NCBI RefSeq assembly: GCF_027942865.1
Contig: NC_134517.1
Span: forward strand, 16,312,009-16,376,008
Length of the DNA: 64,000 bases
Reading direction: 5' to 3'
Origin: Odontesthes bonariensis
Lineage: Eukaryota > Chordata > Actinopteri > Atheriniformes > Atherinopsidae
Part shown: positions 36,369-49,711 of the stretch, in pieces
Numbering within the stretch: the first letter of the stretch is position 1
Layout of the letters: the number at the start of each line of letters is the position of its first letter
Translations under genes and position numbers: made by a program
Notes under the pieces: model-generated
What the model saw: the letters and a program-made list of their open reading frames with translations, nothing else
Told to the model about the DNA's origin: nothing
Database searches by the model: none

Positions 36369-38858
36369 CTGAGACAATGTTAAAGCAGCTTCCGCAGTTC
36401 TCCACAGTGATGCAGCTCCCGTCGTGCTTTTGATGAGTTAAACGTACATGGTTGAGGTTAGGATTAATGTAAATGTAAAGGTATACATGTTAAAAAATAC
36501 ACGGTCAGGGTTAGAAATATGCACATTATAAATGACTACAAAGCTTTATACTTATTTGTTGCAGTTTTCATGCTGTGATGTGACTCTACTCGGCACAAAA
36601 CATGTTACATGAACTTAAACAGGCTAAAAAAAGTTGTTGCCACAATTTTGAAGCCTGAATTGTGAAACTAGTGCATATTGAATGTGTAGACATACTCTCA
36701 GATTGTACCATTTCTGGTGATAAAAGGAGTGACCTTTTGCTATATTTTAAGTCAAGACCAGCTGAATATATTCAAGCTCAGTTTGGATGGACTGGACACA
36801 GACTGAATAAGTGGTTCTTGCCACTGACTTGGGAATGATTGTGGATTTTTACCTTTTCCCACTGAAGACACAAGCCAGATGTCTCTGTGTGTTAGTGGAT
36901 TTTTTTTTGTGCGACTTAGGAAAATTGTATGTAGAGCAGGAAAACAGAGGGAAGGACATGTGCTGTGAAAACATTCTATGACTTTGGGGTTAGAAAGGAC
37001 AGTAATGAAGCTTTTGTTTTATGTTATCTGAAGAAATAAAAACTGTGCATGCCAACTGTCTTTCCATCTGCTGCAGTCCAGGATTCAGAGGGCATGAGCA
37101 GGCCATCAGGAGCACTTACCTTCCTGGCCTGTTTGAGTGAAATAAAGACATAGTTAATAGCATTTAACAACTTGCATCCAGAAAACAGCATCATCGAACA
37201 CAAATATACACTCATTTTGTTTGCACTTATTTAAAACACACTAACATAGCATGTAATACAGCAGTATGCAAGACTGAGTGGCCTTGTTTTCCCACCAGCC
37301 GGCACGCCTCCTTTGCACCCTGAGAAAGTTTATGATGCATATTATGCCTGACATTGTCCAGAGTCCCTGATGAATCCTGGCTAAACATAAACACCCATTT
37401 GGCCCGTTTATATACTGCTTATCAATACATGGCAGACAGATTGGCAGTTGGACAGAAAATACAGTTTAAAAGCCAATGTGTAGGAAAGTGCTGCTCTCAG
37501 GATGAATTTTTGTAAGCTCCAGGCCAGGCAATCCAGACCAAGTCCACCATTTGTCACTGTCACTTTCTTGGTCATCAACTCTCACAGACTATTTTTTTGT
37601 GACGTCCGTTCAGCTGTATGTGCTGGCGTGTTCATGTACTAGGTTTCTCCAGCTCACTGTCTCTGTTTCAGTGCAACATGGCAACTGTATGCATTCTTAA
37701 ATATTTGCAGTGCTCTTTACATTTTACAGTCATAAAGAAGCAACAGTTAGCCCATCGCCATAGTAACTGACTCTTAAGAATCTGCTTTTAACAGTTTAAG
37801 AATTGCTGTCCCATAGTTTGGTCACATTTTCAGATGGGTTTATGGCATCAGAGCTTGTAAGACTCCCACATTCCTCGTTCCTTCCCTCTTTACCATGAGG
37901 CAATCCAGGAATTTGTAGCGCAAACAGAAGTAAACATCTAAAAGTGTCCGTGTCACCTCATCTGTAGGCACAGAGAGCAGTGGAATTTAGACCAGCCAGA
38001 AACACCCCAAGATGATGGTGAACCATTATCCTTATCAGTCTGCATGACCAACATTTGATCAACGGGCTGTGATTCCTCCCTCACCGCTGATGGAACCAGT
38101 GTTCAAACCTTTTTTTCAAAGCTTCCCATACTAATACGTTTAAAAAAAAAAATACATTCTTCGTTTACCCAATTCTGATCTCGCACTGAACTAATATTTA
38201 CCCCTTCATGATGTCACTCTGCTAGCGGGGATTCTTTCAGAGAACAACAAGTAAATCAGGGTCATAATGCTTTTCAACAAGTGTGTAATCCACTTCTTTC
38301 TTTTCAGACTTTTATTATTTTGACCCTTTGCCCCAGTGTCCAGAGCTGTGAACCTTGACCATCCTTCGCTGACCTTATAACTCACACTGAACATGCCCTG
38401 TGCATAAACAATGAAATCGATGTCAGGAAAAATAGCTGCCACGAAAAAAAATCCAATATTGTGGATTTTGTTTAGATACCAGCAATATTTCTCACCTGTA
38501 ATTTGTATTTTGTGCTGCTTATGAAATAGTAAACACTCTAAATTGTGACTGTGATAGAGTAAATATTACTGAATATCCTCTGAGCTAACAAGTTAGTTTG
38601 TTAGCACGCTAACATTAGCATGTGGAGTCCAGTCTCATGGCTGTGGAGTCTTGTGTTTCCCCCATGCTGGACGTCCCAACCTGATGTCAGTACCTGCATG
38701 ATATGAGTCAAATGTATGTGAGCTCTCCGAGTTTGTAAATTCATGTCAAAATCAAACAGGCAGAGACCTGTGGATACGTTGTCATTCAGCTTATACTGAA
38801 CTGGAAATTAAAAACTGAAACTGTCGACAGAGAAAGTCATTCATTATTTCTACTCTGC
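36369..38858. other. no gene recognised
   Basis: Anonymous AT-rich sequence. A strong minus-strand splice donor lies at 37119 (GGAAG|GTAAGTG) with no convincing partner exon. Confidence 0.5.
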
Positions 38859-39358
38859 GTTAGCCTGGGAATTCCCATGGTGCTTTGCGCGCGATTTCAT
38901 TCTCACTGCAAAGTCAGCCTGGAAACCACTGCCCTTATTTTTGCCTGAGTTAGGGAACCAATCATAGAACGGGGGGGGGGGGGGCAAGACTATGACGACG
39001 TCTATGCGCGACACCGAAGCTTGTAGAGTGTTAATCCAACATGGCAGCGGACACAACGTTACCGTTCGATGCAGCCTTAGAAAGGGTTTTAAGTAGCTTA
39101 GAGCGCAAGTTTACTTCTATTTTATTTTTTTTTCTTCTTCTTCCTCGTCGAATTTCTGTCGTCATCTGGTATAAGTGATACAATTGGCTATGACTCGTGC
39201 GCAAAGCAGCATGGGAAGAACCAGACGCCATTTGATAGACATTCGTAGCGCACAATAAACGGCTCAAGGCATTCGTGAACCACGCCTCAAATACGAGAAA
39301 ATGCACACCTAGTTCCCAGACCACATCGAGATTGTGGACACGTCAGCCAGGCTAACTC
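38859..39358 (+). mobile_element. inverted-repeat DNA element with remnant 5' coding end
   Basis: The left end reads GTTAGCCTGG and the right end is its complement (CCAGGCTAAC), giving a 10-bp terminal inverted repeat. Inside, an ATG at 39041 opens a 45-codon frame starting MAADTTLPFDAALERVLSSL, which looks like the start of a real gene before running into low-complexity sequence and a stop. A G homopolymer lies at about 38971-38983. The family is not identified. Confidence 0.55.
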
Positions 39359-42300
39359 AGCATATGATTTTTTCAATGATTTTCAATATTAGCTTTTTGT
39401 GTACTTTTGGAAAACAAGTGTCTTTTCCTTTTTTTTTTTAGTATGTGAACACAAAACTGACATTTCTCAATGCAAATGTGTGTTTTCATGCAGCTTAACT
39501 GTTTCAGGAGTAAAAAACAAAGGTTTTCTTTGGTTCATCTGATATTCAGTTGAAATTATGTTAATTTCAAGTTGAAGCAAGAATTATAGTGCTTCAACAT
39601 AGATACATTTAAATACAGTTTTTTTGCAAGGTCACTTTACTATTAGTGGCACCAAAAAACCTAAACAGATAGCAGCTGATAACATCATCCCCACATTCGC
39701 ATGGCAATGTATTTGATTGATGTATAGTAATCATTTTATATCCACCACTTATTGTTCTTTATATTATTCTTAAAGCCCCACATTCAGTTGGTTAAGTTTC
39801 ACCATTTCTCTACATGCCCTATTTGAAAACAGATTTATGCTTAAATCTCCTCCCATTTGTCACTGACTGAGATGACCAAAGTGTCGCAGCCTTCACCCCA
39901 CACCTGCTACACTCAGGAGGGTATTTCTTGTTTCTTGCCCCATACCATGTGTCGAGCCATAAATCACTGGCTTTAAGACTCCCCCGTGTCATATAAAAAT
40001 TGCCCTTCTCACCACCAACAAGGCCAGGGGTTTGTTATTCAGTTTTTTAAGAAAACAAGCTTGTTGCTCAAACAGTCAGGCTCCCAGAACTGGTGCCACC
40101 ACCTCCTTCTCACATGGACCTCCATTCCATCTGTGGGGATAAAGAGAAAGGCATTCCACGAAGGTCAAAATCCCATGACCCTCACTTTGTCCCTTAATGA
40201 TCAACTATCTGACATATGCACAAAATTGCACACATTAGAAGATTTAGGTTGAGGGCACCACAAACTACTTGATCACAGATGTATTTGCTAATTCTCCAAA
40301 GTGCAACTAAATGTGTAAAGTGGAGAACTCCCATGGCTTGAGTCCAACCTCTGAGACCAATCATTATGATTTCAAACAGTCTCCACTCAGTCTCCAGAGG
40401 CTAACAGTACAAGCAACCCAAACCCTCTGGTAATAACTCTACTGTACATGTATGTGTGCCTCTGGTTGTGTAAAGACCTTGTTTAGCTTTGAGAGTTTGC
40501 TGTGAATGCACAGGTGGCCCACACACTCCCCCACTCACAGCTGGCCTGCACCTATCAAGCTTTCACACAGGAGTGTCGTGGCGAAGCCCCCATACATTCA
40601 CATATAGTGATGTACACTTGTGCCCAAACACGTGCACGGCCTGTTCGCCGTGGTCTTTCCATTCCACATGTTAAAAAGCACACATATGCAGCACCTGGCT
40701 CCCAATCTTTTGACCCAGTCAACAGGGTATAACATTACAGCGTCTAACCCGGGACTATCTGCTGATGACATCATTGCACCCAGAGAGATGGGTTTACAAG
40801 GTTTAAGGTTGATTGGTGGGTCAGAAGTGATTCAAGAGTTTTTATTTTTATTAATAGTCATACAAAAATATCTATTTAGCTATCTATCTATCTGTGTTAG
40901 CCTATGAAGCGTTTGAGTTTGTAAAATGAAGCTCATGATGAAGTATCTAAAGAACAGTATCTAAGACATTCTTCCTTCTGACCAGCAGAGGGCAACATAT
41001 TTGATTGTAAAAAGAAGGCAGATTGCATTGGAGTCTTTGCAATATTAATCCTTCTCATTACCTGATGTATTACCCCAGTAAAAATGTTCCTTTGGTCTAT
41101 GTTGTAAGTTTCATAATTCCGTCAACACAACATTAATGGCCATTTTTCGAATAATGTGGCTACAAGCTCTACCCAATGAGCATGCGTTCTTGTGTCAGGT
41201 ATCAAAGTATAAAGAAGATGATGGCCAAATTCTATGCCCATCTTTTACATGTAGCCAATGATTAATGTAAACCTCCAGTTTTGTTAGGTACAGAAGTTTT
41301 TAAGCTCGCTTGACATCCTGTTTATTCTTAGTGAGCTAGTTCGGCCTTAAGAATAGACACTTGGCCTCCCAGCACTTCTAAAACTGACGACAGAAATGTA
41401 ATTGATTTCTTCTGTCATTTTCACAGTGAAATGTAAAAAATGCTCATCAGTTTCATTTGCTACAATTGAGCGAGCAACCCCCCCCCCCCCCCCAAAAAAA
41501 AGAAAAAAAACAACAACAACACTGTCAACTAGCAACCATTAGCGTGTCAACAATGAATTGTTCTTTTTTTATGTTAACTGGAAATACATCTGTTGCAGCC
41601 TCACACATATGGAACTAATATCAATTAAAGAAGGGAACAGTGATTTTGTTTTTTTTAAATGTTGAACTATTCCTTTTACCTTTTTCTGCCATTGTGACCA
41701 ATGTAAACATGTTTTGTCACTTCAAGAAATTATTATGGGGATGTAAAGTCTCATGTTCTGGATAATCTTAAAGACCCCTCAGTCAAAGTTATGTACATCC
41801 TTCATGCTCCCTCCTCACACCATGGTATGACTGTCTTGTCTCTATTTACCAGCATGCGCAACTGGGCAAACAGACATCATTCTATGAGTGATAGGACATG
41901 TCAGATGGAGACAGGCAGTCTGTTGATTCCTGCCATGTGTGATTTTTTTTTTTTTTTTTTTGGTCAGATTTTAGGTAAGTGGGAGAAACAAGTGAGTGAT
42001 AGATGAACATATTTATGGCTGTCGTAGAGGGTTGAGCAAGTTGATGAGGTCACACAGAAAAGCAAATACATGTTTTAAGCCACCAGGCACAACTTGTTAG
42101 GTCTGTTTTCTTTAACCTTTTTTTTTCCTGTACCCTCATCATATCATCTTCCCCTCTAATGTGTACCATTGCAATCAACTAATTTGTCCAATTTTCTATT
42201 ACTCTAAGATTAAAGCCTGTTTTAACCATGTAAGATACAGATTAACATACTCACCTGTCCCTTGATGTCTCAAAAATGCATATCAAGTACTGTAAATCAG

Positions 42301-43085
42301 TTATTTTCTATAATCATCTGACTTGGAATTCACAAATTGCATATTAAAGTGATTCATGGCATCATGGAGTCAGACACGAGCACACCGGCACAAATGGGCT
42401 TCACAAATCTATTTTTTCCGTGCTGGTCTTGTGTGAAAAATTGTTTTCATAGCTTTGTGCTGATTCTTACACATTGTTTTTAGCTCCAACCGCCCACACT
42501 CTGATATAGAAACTGTTTGCCTGAGTTCATTTCTCCCGTCGAAGGTGAATTTAAAGCCAAGAGGTTGATTTGAGGTGCCTTTTTGTGTCAAAAAAGGTTT
42601 AAAAAAAAACAAAAAAACATTTAGACTAATTACTTTTAACTGTGCAATTTTATCTGGAAAGCTAAATTGTAAAGAGGTAAACTGTTAAAAGGATAGGAAG
42701 AAGATATGACTCTTTGTGTATGGCACAAATACGTCATGTTAACTTAAGCCTAGTTTAAAGTGCTTAATTTCACACCACAATGTGTACAAGCGACATTGGT
42801 CCAAATGTTTCACAATAAGGTCTCAAAGACTGTACAATGACTACTTCTACTGACTCGTTTCTTTTTCTGAATACGGAGCAGCTTACTTGGTGATAATGTG
42901 GACATTCAGCATCTCTCTACTTCGTGACTTTGATGCTCCTCGTCTCCCTATGCCTGCGATGACGTCCACGTTTGACGTCTCGCTATGTGATAGTGGAAAT
43001 GTTGTGTCATGCAGTGTGGCGTGTCGAGGAGGAATGCACCCCCAATATGCAGCCATAACTTTGGAGGCAGGCGGGAGCAAATAAA
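39359..43085. other. no gene recognised
   Basis: AT-rich intergenic sequence with a short TATC repeat near 40870-40890, a C run with A run at 41479-41510, and a T run at 41942-41960. No supported coding sequence. Confidence 0.5.
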
Positions 43086-43094
43086 ACAACCTTA

Positions 43095-43450
43095 GTTGGT
43101 TAAACAAAAGACACTGCTGTGGCAGAAAAAATCCAAACAGGGGGCAGAAAGCAAAACTACTGGATACAAATCATGGAAGAGACTATGGAAATAAGACAAG
43201 AGCACAGAGCACAAAAACAGAAGGTAATAAAATAGAAAAAACCAAGATGAACTTAAAACGCATGAACCAAGAGAGACAAAAACATGAAAATCACGACGGC
43301 AAGTTGACACCAAACCAAAAGAGTGACAAAAACCCATAGAACGCCACGAATGTGGCCACAAATGCTTATAATGATGTTGGTGGACGTCTGATGGAGGTGT
43401 TAGGCCCCCAAATCCCATGGCACAGTACATTTTCTTCAGCCCTTTCACTT
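43095..43450 (-). repeat. probable decayed dispersed repeat, T-rich on the minus strand
   Basis: The minus strand reads as repeated 'GTTTTTGT' and 'TGTCTC'-type blocks like those in degraded fish repeats. A 118-codon minus-strand ORF here is low-complexity (Phe, Leu, Ser, Cys) and unlikely to be a gene. Confidence 0.35.
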
Positions 43451-44289
43451 TTCTGCTTCACTCTCACTCGTGAAGCGTTAAACAGTAAAAACATACAGTT
43501 AGGAATAGAATGAAGAAACATGGGTAGATTTAGATGTTTCGGACCATGGATTGCGGACCACGATTACATTTTAGAGATGTGGACAAATTGCGCATTTTCT
43601 TGTGAGACTGGGCTGAGATTATAAAACTGGTTTCATAAGAGGGCGTATTTACCAAACAGTAAAGGTCTGTGTTGCATCATGGGAAACGTGGGATGTATTT
43701 ATTCAGGTGTACAGTTGCTCTTTAGTTGTATGACTTCTTTCATCGTATTTTCAGTGATTATTAGTCTCAACTCCACCGAGTTCAAACATAACAATGAATT
43801 CTAGGAAGCAAGTGATCTCAGTCTTGGCACACCTTTTCTTTTCTCCCATTCGACATTCGTTCTAGCTCAAGCTGTGTGAATGGGGAGCATCAGTGCAGAG
43901 CCTTATTAATGTTTAGACAGACATTTCCAACTGATTTTAGGTTCAGATTCAGACAAGCTTGAGTGTGAGCATCCTGTCTCCAAGAACTAGCCACAGAGAT
44001 GCATGCCCACAAAGATACTACCATCATCAGGTTTGCACTGACGGCGGCCCCTTTGTAAGGTTCTCCCATTTCCACTTCCAAACTTCTTCATCAATCATCC
44101 ATTGTGGCCATTGGCCCGCTGGTTCCCTGTCTGCCCAAGGCCCTTTGTCTTCAGTCACTCAGTTGTGCTCGGCAGCCAGGTCTTAGAGTTCAGTTTAAGA
44201 CAAAGCTGGAAAGCAAAAAAAAACAAAAAACATTTATTTTAAAAAAAGGCAATCTCTATCTTTTCATTTGATTCTGCTGGTGCCTTTCT

Positions 44290-44480
44290 TTGAGTTTGCA
44301 TGTTCCACCTTTGCCTCAAGCGTCCTCCTGCAGTCCAAAAACATGAATGTAAGGCACTTTAGGGTAATTGGTTAATCCAAATTGACCCGAGGAGTTAATG
44401 TGAGTGTGCATATTTCTACATATTGGCAACATATCCACGGTGTACCCTGCCTTGAGTCCTTGCTGCCCCCCACCTTGAGG
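44290..44480 (+). repeat. partial copy of the GGGCGGCACGGTGG-type teleost repeat
   Basis: It retains 'GAGTTTGCATGTTCC', 'CCTCCTGCAGTCCAAAAACATG', 'GTAATTGGTTAATCCAAATTG', 'GTGAGTGTGCATA' and 'CACGGTGTACCCTGCCTTGAG' in the order of the copy at 57468-57758. Confidence 0.75.
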
Positions 44481-45499
44481 CAGCGTGGGCTTTACATTGC
44501 ATCTCATACGTTTGCACACATCTTGTATTTTTTTAGGCTGACTTTCTTCTCATTACCTCCTTTTGTGATCATAAATATATACATTGTGTGAATACAGCTG
44601 TAGGTTAAATGGTACTGTATTGAGCCATACAGGTGCTTGCAGAGGTGCATTATAAGGAGGGTATTCAGCAAAGAGGTGATAATATGTGTGGAATGCTCTT
44701 AGGACTCCGTATTGACCTGGGACAAACAGATAGCACTCTGGGATACAGCACGTGGGATGAAAACGGCTCTGACTTCATCAGAGGCCCACTGGGTGTTAAT
44801 CCCTGGTTAAAAGGTTAAATTTAGAAACAATAAAATAAAAATAATGCAATAAACAAAAAAAATATCTGTGCATGTGTTGCTCTTAAAAATAAGATAAACA
44901 CCCTGTAAAATAAAGCAAAAAAGTCTCTTCAAAAAACTAAATGTGTTCTTTTTTTCTTTTTCAAGTCAGGAAAAATGCCACAAATCGTTTTGGAACAGAG
45001 CTGCAAATGAAAAAGTGAATTTGCAGTCTGCTCCGCTATAATAATGCATGTCATACTGTGAAATCATAGTAAACAGGGACCCTGCTTACACAAAAGAGCT
45101 ACTTAGCATCTACTGTACCCTCTGATTAAAAACACATTAAAACTTTGTGTGTAGTGAGTGCAGATGTTGGGGCTCCTGGCAGTCTGGCAGAATAGTTCAT
45201 GTACAGTCCAGAGTCCCAAATGGCCCATATGAAGAATTACTACACAGCCCTCTGGATTATTCTGTGTTATTCCTTCATACAGCCACCAACTTTAAATGTT
45301 GTTCTCCAACATGACACTCAGACATGTCTGAGACATGAACTGTGACATTAGATAAAAGTTAGATAAAAGGATAGTTTATTTGTCTCGAGAAACTCAACAT
45401 GAAACATACTGTATTTCGAAGCGAAACAACATTAAATCTATAGTGCAATATCATGACCCAAATAAAGTAGCTGCAGACTGGTAGTTAAAGTAACAATAT

Positions 45500-45625
45500 T
45501 TGAATAGAATAGAATAGAAAAATACTTTATTTATTCAAATGAGTCAAATAGCTCAATTTTTTTTTAAATATTTACAATAATTGTTTATTAAAAACAACAA
45601 CAATAATAATAATTTAACAATATTG

Positions 45626-45691
<66 letters not shown>

Positions 45692-45870
45692 GACTAAATA
45701 AATTTAAATAAATTTGAGAAGAACATGTCAGCAGTCACTGTTAAAAAGCCTCATGGCTGTGGGAGCAAAGGACCTCCTGAACCTCTCAGTCCTGCATGAG
45801 CCTCTCACTGCAGCTGCTCCTCTGTCCTGCCAGGATGCTGTGGAGAGGATGTTTATTGTTCTCCAAAACA
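45500..45870. repeat. dispersed teleost repeat containing an (AAT)n microsatellite
   Basis: It starts 'GAATAGAATAGAAAAATACTTTATT', then has an AAT tract (45625-45689). It continues with 'CTCATGGCTGTGGGAGCAAAGGACCTCCTGAACCTCTCAGTCCT' type sequence and 'CTGCCAGGATGCTGTGGAGAGGATG', familiar from many fish genomes. Non-coding. Confidence 0.7.
45625..45689. repeat. (AAT)n microsatellite, about 21 units
   Basis: Nearly perfect trinucleotide tract of 65 bp inside a dispersed repeat. Confidence 0.95.
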
Positions 45871-46740
45871 GAATCTAATTTCCTCCTATGATTTGACAAT
45901 CATATTTAGCATTAAACAATGCTATCTCATATTTAAGTTGGAGAAAGCAGAAACACGAAATACTGTCCACCCACTTTCGAGCAATAAACTGCATCTATGA
46001 CAGTAGGCCGAATTATCTACGGAGGAGAAAGCGAGACAATTCTACAATTTCCATCTCGGAAAGGTCACACCAATGTTTTTTCATATTTTTTTTTCCTTTG
46101 CCCATCCAGAATTCGCTTTGCATCTTCATTATTTTTTTGCTTCTATGATGGTGTCAATGGCTGATAAGTATGATCTCTCAACTGTGTTCACTCAAACTTC
46201 TCACAAAACTGTATCTACAGCTAATTCCTCCACTTTATTCTCTTGTGTCCCCCTCTGAACAGTACTCTTCTTTGAAGTGCCTTTCTATCGATGAGATGTG
46301 GCACTTCAGCCCAAATAGGAAGACCTGCTACACAAACTGATGCAAAAGGTTCGCTCGAAGGTAATAAACTCTTCATTGATTCAGCAAAACAATACATAAT
46401 TATAGAAACAGTTGAATGAAGGTCCAGTTAATGTCCAGTTAGAGTTTGAACTGGCCATTTAACTGGATCACAGTTGTCTCAGTATACATGCACCATGTGT
46501 CTGATGCTGGGATGCTGTGGACTGGAAGAAAAAAAACATCTTTCTCTGTGAGAGATTATCATATAGCTGAATTCTGAATTCTCTTTTGTAAGAACCACCT
46601 CAGATAAGCATTTTTTTTTTTTACTTTGGATCACTCAAAAGTGAGCAATTTCACTCACTAAAGGGACAATTCGATCTTCTCTTTATTGGACACCTGTGAA
46701 ATCTAGGATAGAATCAAAAATTATTTCAATGATTCGTTGC
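45871..46740. other. no gene recognised
   Basis: Anonymous sequence with short T and A runs. Confidence 0.5.
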
Positions 46741-47370
46741 CTTGTAAAACTTAAATGACCGAACTCCATCGCATCTTAAAGCTCTCACAGTTTGGCATTT
46801 TTCCTGGGGAAGCACGTTGCTCTCAGACTACAAGTTTTACTGTGGTTCGTAGAGTTTCTAAAATTGGAGAAAGAGACCTCATGTTATCAGGCTCCTCTCT
46901 TATGGAATCTGCTCCCAGTTGGGTTTAGGAGGCAGACACCCTGTCCTGCTTTAAGATTAGGCTTAAACGCTTCCCTTTTGATAAAGATTATAGTTTTGGC
47001 CAGCTCGGGTGAATCATATCCGTTCTTTTGGTTGCTATGTGCCTAAACTGCTGTGACCTGCACTGATGATCTCTTTTCATACTGGGTCTCTTCACTCTTT
47101 GCTCCCCATGTACAGTATGTATCACAAGTAACTTGTGTTTCTCTGTTTTCCTTCTCAGTGGGTATCCCTGGTCTGGTGTTATGGTGCTTGTTGATGACTC
47201 TGCCCATCCTGCTTGAATCTGGTCCTGCTGGAGGTCGGAACTTTTCCTCTCCACTGTTGCTCGCAGACTGAACTGAAGATTTTTTCCAGAGCGTGGAAAC
47301 TTTTTATGAATTGGAATAATTTGTGTGCAATTATAGCAAAGTGGAATCATTATGAAATTGACTGAATTTC
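46741..47370 (+). mobile_element. 3' end of a LINE: ORF C-terminus and 3' UTR
   Basis: Plus-strand translation at about 46890-46990 gives APLLWNLLPVGFRRQTPCPA and then RLGLNASLL. This matches the A-P-x-L-W-N-x-L-P ... K-x-x-L-K-T-x-L-F ending common to fish non-LTR retrotransposon ORFs, with substitutions and frame wear. The following sequence ('GTCCTGCTGGAGGT', 'CCTCTCCACTGTTGCTC', 'GGAATAATTTGTGTGCAATTATAG') resembles the 3' UTR of the same group. Truncated at its 5' end and non-functional. Confidence 0.72.
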
Positions 47371-49178
47371 ATTTTAACTGGGCTGGATTGGACTTTGCTG
47401 GCCTTTCTTTTTAAATATCAATCAAATATTAATGGATCTTACCCTGTTCTAGTTAGTTAATCTTCTCCCACATATTTTATATATATTTGCACTGTATTTG
47501 CCAAGAAAATGGTTGCTGTTTGGCATTCTAATCACTGATCCTAAAATGCCAGTTTGATATCTGCACCGACATCAAATTTTTAAGCAGAATATCTCAGCAA
47601 TCCTGTACCAGGATTAGTAGGCTACTGACTTCATTCCCCTTTGTCATATTGAAATTACGATTACTTGCTTAGGTTTCCTTACTTTCAATGCATTGCAATG
47701 AAAAATACCTGTGGACAATGAATACTGGAGCAAACATAAGTATCATGCAAACACAAGACCACACACTTTGCATACATACACATGCAAACATGGGCCACGT
47801 ACAGTTCAAGGAAGTTGAGGGAGGCCGAAGGGACCTCCTAAAAGTTGACCTCTGAACCTCAGAAAATACAGATATTGCGGTTTATTTGCTCTGTCCTGGA
47901 AGATGAAACACCCATAAAATATACTTCTTTTCCCCCATTAAAAACTAGCACCAGAACAACCTATACACACTAAAAATGTCAGCTTTGTCAAAGTTTAAAT
48001 AAAGTAGTCTCCTGCTGTTGTCTGTAAAAAAAAAAAAAAAAAAAAAAAAAGAGAGAAACATTTTCCTGTTCTTGATGCATTTAATTCTTCCTCTGAAGCC
48101 GGTTAAATGAGTGGATGATTTCACCGGAATATCTTAACAACACAGAGTCCAAGTCTCGGGCTGGTTGCCTGAGAGATGAAACCTTTTACTGTGTGTTTGA
48201 ATAATGAATGAATTTTGTCGGGGAACGTTTATATGGATGGGGCTCATGCAGAATGAAAAGAAAATACACAGCATCTGGACAAGGAATGTGTCCACACAGC
48301 CTGGAAAAGGATAGTCGGCCATCGGGCTGCTACAGGCCAGTTCAGGCCCAAGTACTGTAGCTCAGCCACAAGAAAAGCTCCGGGCCTTCAACCAAGACGA
48401 GATATTACTGAACACTTAGCAAGATAGTTTTAAACAAACTGTTCCAGTTCCAGAAGCTTCAAACTCAACTACTGTCCCAGATCCAAAACCAGAGCCACAG
48501 CTTGTAAAACTCTTATGTGCTGAAAGACCAGAAAAATGGAAACATCCGTTACAACACCGCAAGCCTCAACCTAAATGATTGACAAAAAACTCAGACATAT
48601 ATATAGACGTGTGTGTGTGTGAGAGAGAGCTCATTTATATATTAAGATATACAGAGGGACACAAAGGCAAATTAGTTTATTGGTTTACAGTTCCATTCAT
48701 TTTTTATCACTTACAGTTAAAAGCTGTAAGAGTGAAAAACATGTACCCACTCGATGATGAGAAAATGATCAAATTTGCAATTGTGTAAAAGTTAGTTCCG
48801 GTTTAACAGCTACAAGCTGATTTATTTTCTAAGTGTGGATTGGTGTACAACTGTGTGCGACATGCAGCATCTGTAACTCAGGTCAGGGCCATTCACAGCA
48901 GACTGACGTTTCCTTTCAGTGAGAGAAATGAAAACAAATCAGACGAGAAGTTAGAGGTCATGCAGCTAGCCAATGGTATAATCTGTTAGTTGACTTGATC
49001 TTTTTTAAAAGCTGCAGGTAAACAGAGGTTTTTGTGTCCAAATGGTGTGGACAGTTGCTATTAACCAATCTTCTCAAAAATATGCTTTGGTGCTGGAAAG
49101 GCACCGGTATAAACACGGTAACCCTGCTGAACAAAACTCATGCATGCTAGCGGTAGCCAACTTATTCCTGTGAGGTTG
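47371..49178. other. no gene recognised
   Basis: AT-rich sequence with an uninterrupted 25-nt A run at 48026-48050. Confidence 0.5.
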
Positions 49179-49711
49179 TGTCACGTCCATGGGGTTTTTG
49201 CCATGTTTTTAGTTCCTGTTTAGTTTTTAGTTTTACCATGCTTTAGTTTTCTGTCATGTCCTTAGTTTTCAAGCTCATGTTTAGTTTTTAGTTTTGCCAT
49301 GTTTTGCCATGCCTTAGTTTTCTAGTCCCGGTCCGGTATTTAGTTTAGCCATGTTTTCCCCATAGTTTCTGTTGCTTTGCCATCACCTTCTTTCACTTCA
49401 CCTGTGTTTTTCCCCTCAGCTGCACTCACTCACCTATCACTCAGTCAGTATTTAGTTTCCAGGTTTCCTCATTGTGTTTGCCAGATCCTACCCATCAATA
49501 TCCTTCATGCCACGTCAAGTTAAGTATTTCATGTCAAGTCAAGTTCTTTTTTTCTCAGCCATAGTGATGTTTTATTTTCTCACAGTTTAGTTATTGTCAT
49601 CCGGCTCAGCCGCGCTTTGTGTTAACCTTGTTTTTTTTAAATAATAAATCAAGTTTGCTTTTTGAAGTCTGCATCCATGTCCTTTTACGCCTCACACCAC
49701 CCAAACCTGAC
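49179..49711. repeat. dispersed repeat, copy 2 (TGTCACG...CCTGAC)
   Basis: Homologous to 35955-36368 in the same orientation but longer, with extra TTTAGTTTT sub-repeats on the left. Both copies share 'TATTTAGTTTCCAGGTTTCC'-type and 'CCGGCTCAGCCGCGCTTT' blocks. GGTTG occurs immediately left and within 2 nt of the right end, a possible short target duplication. Confidence 0.82.

Noticed and set aside
37116-37141. Strong minus-strand acceptor and donor pair enclosing 9 nt (CAAACAG|...|GTAAGTG) as a col8a1 micro-exon
   Set aside because: A 9-nt leader exon is improbable and nothing else supports it. The donor may be used with a different acceptor or be chance.
43092-43448. 118-codon minus-strand ORF rich in Phe, Leu, Cys and Ser
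   Set aside because: Low-complexity translation of T-rich repeat-like DNA with no domain or conserved start.
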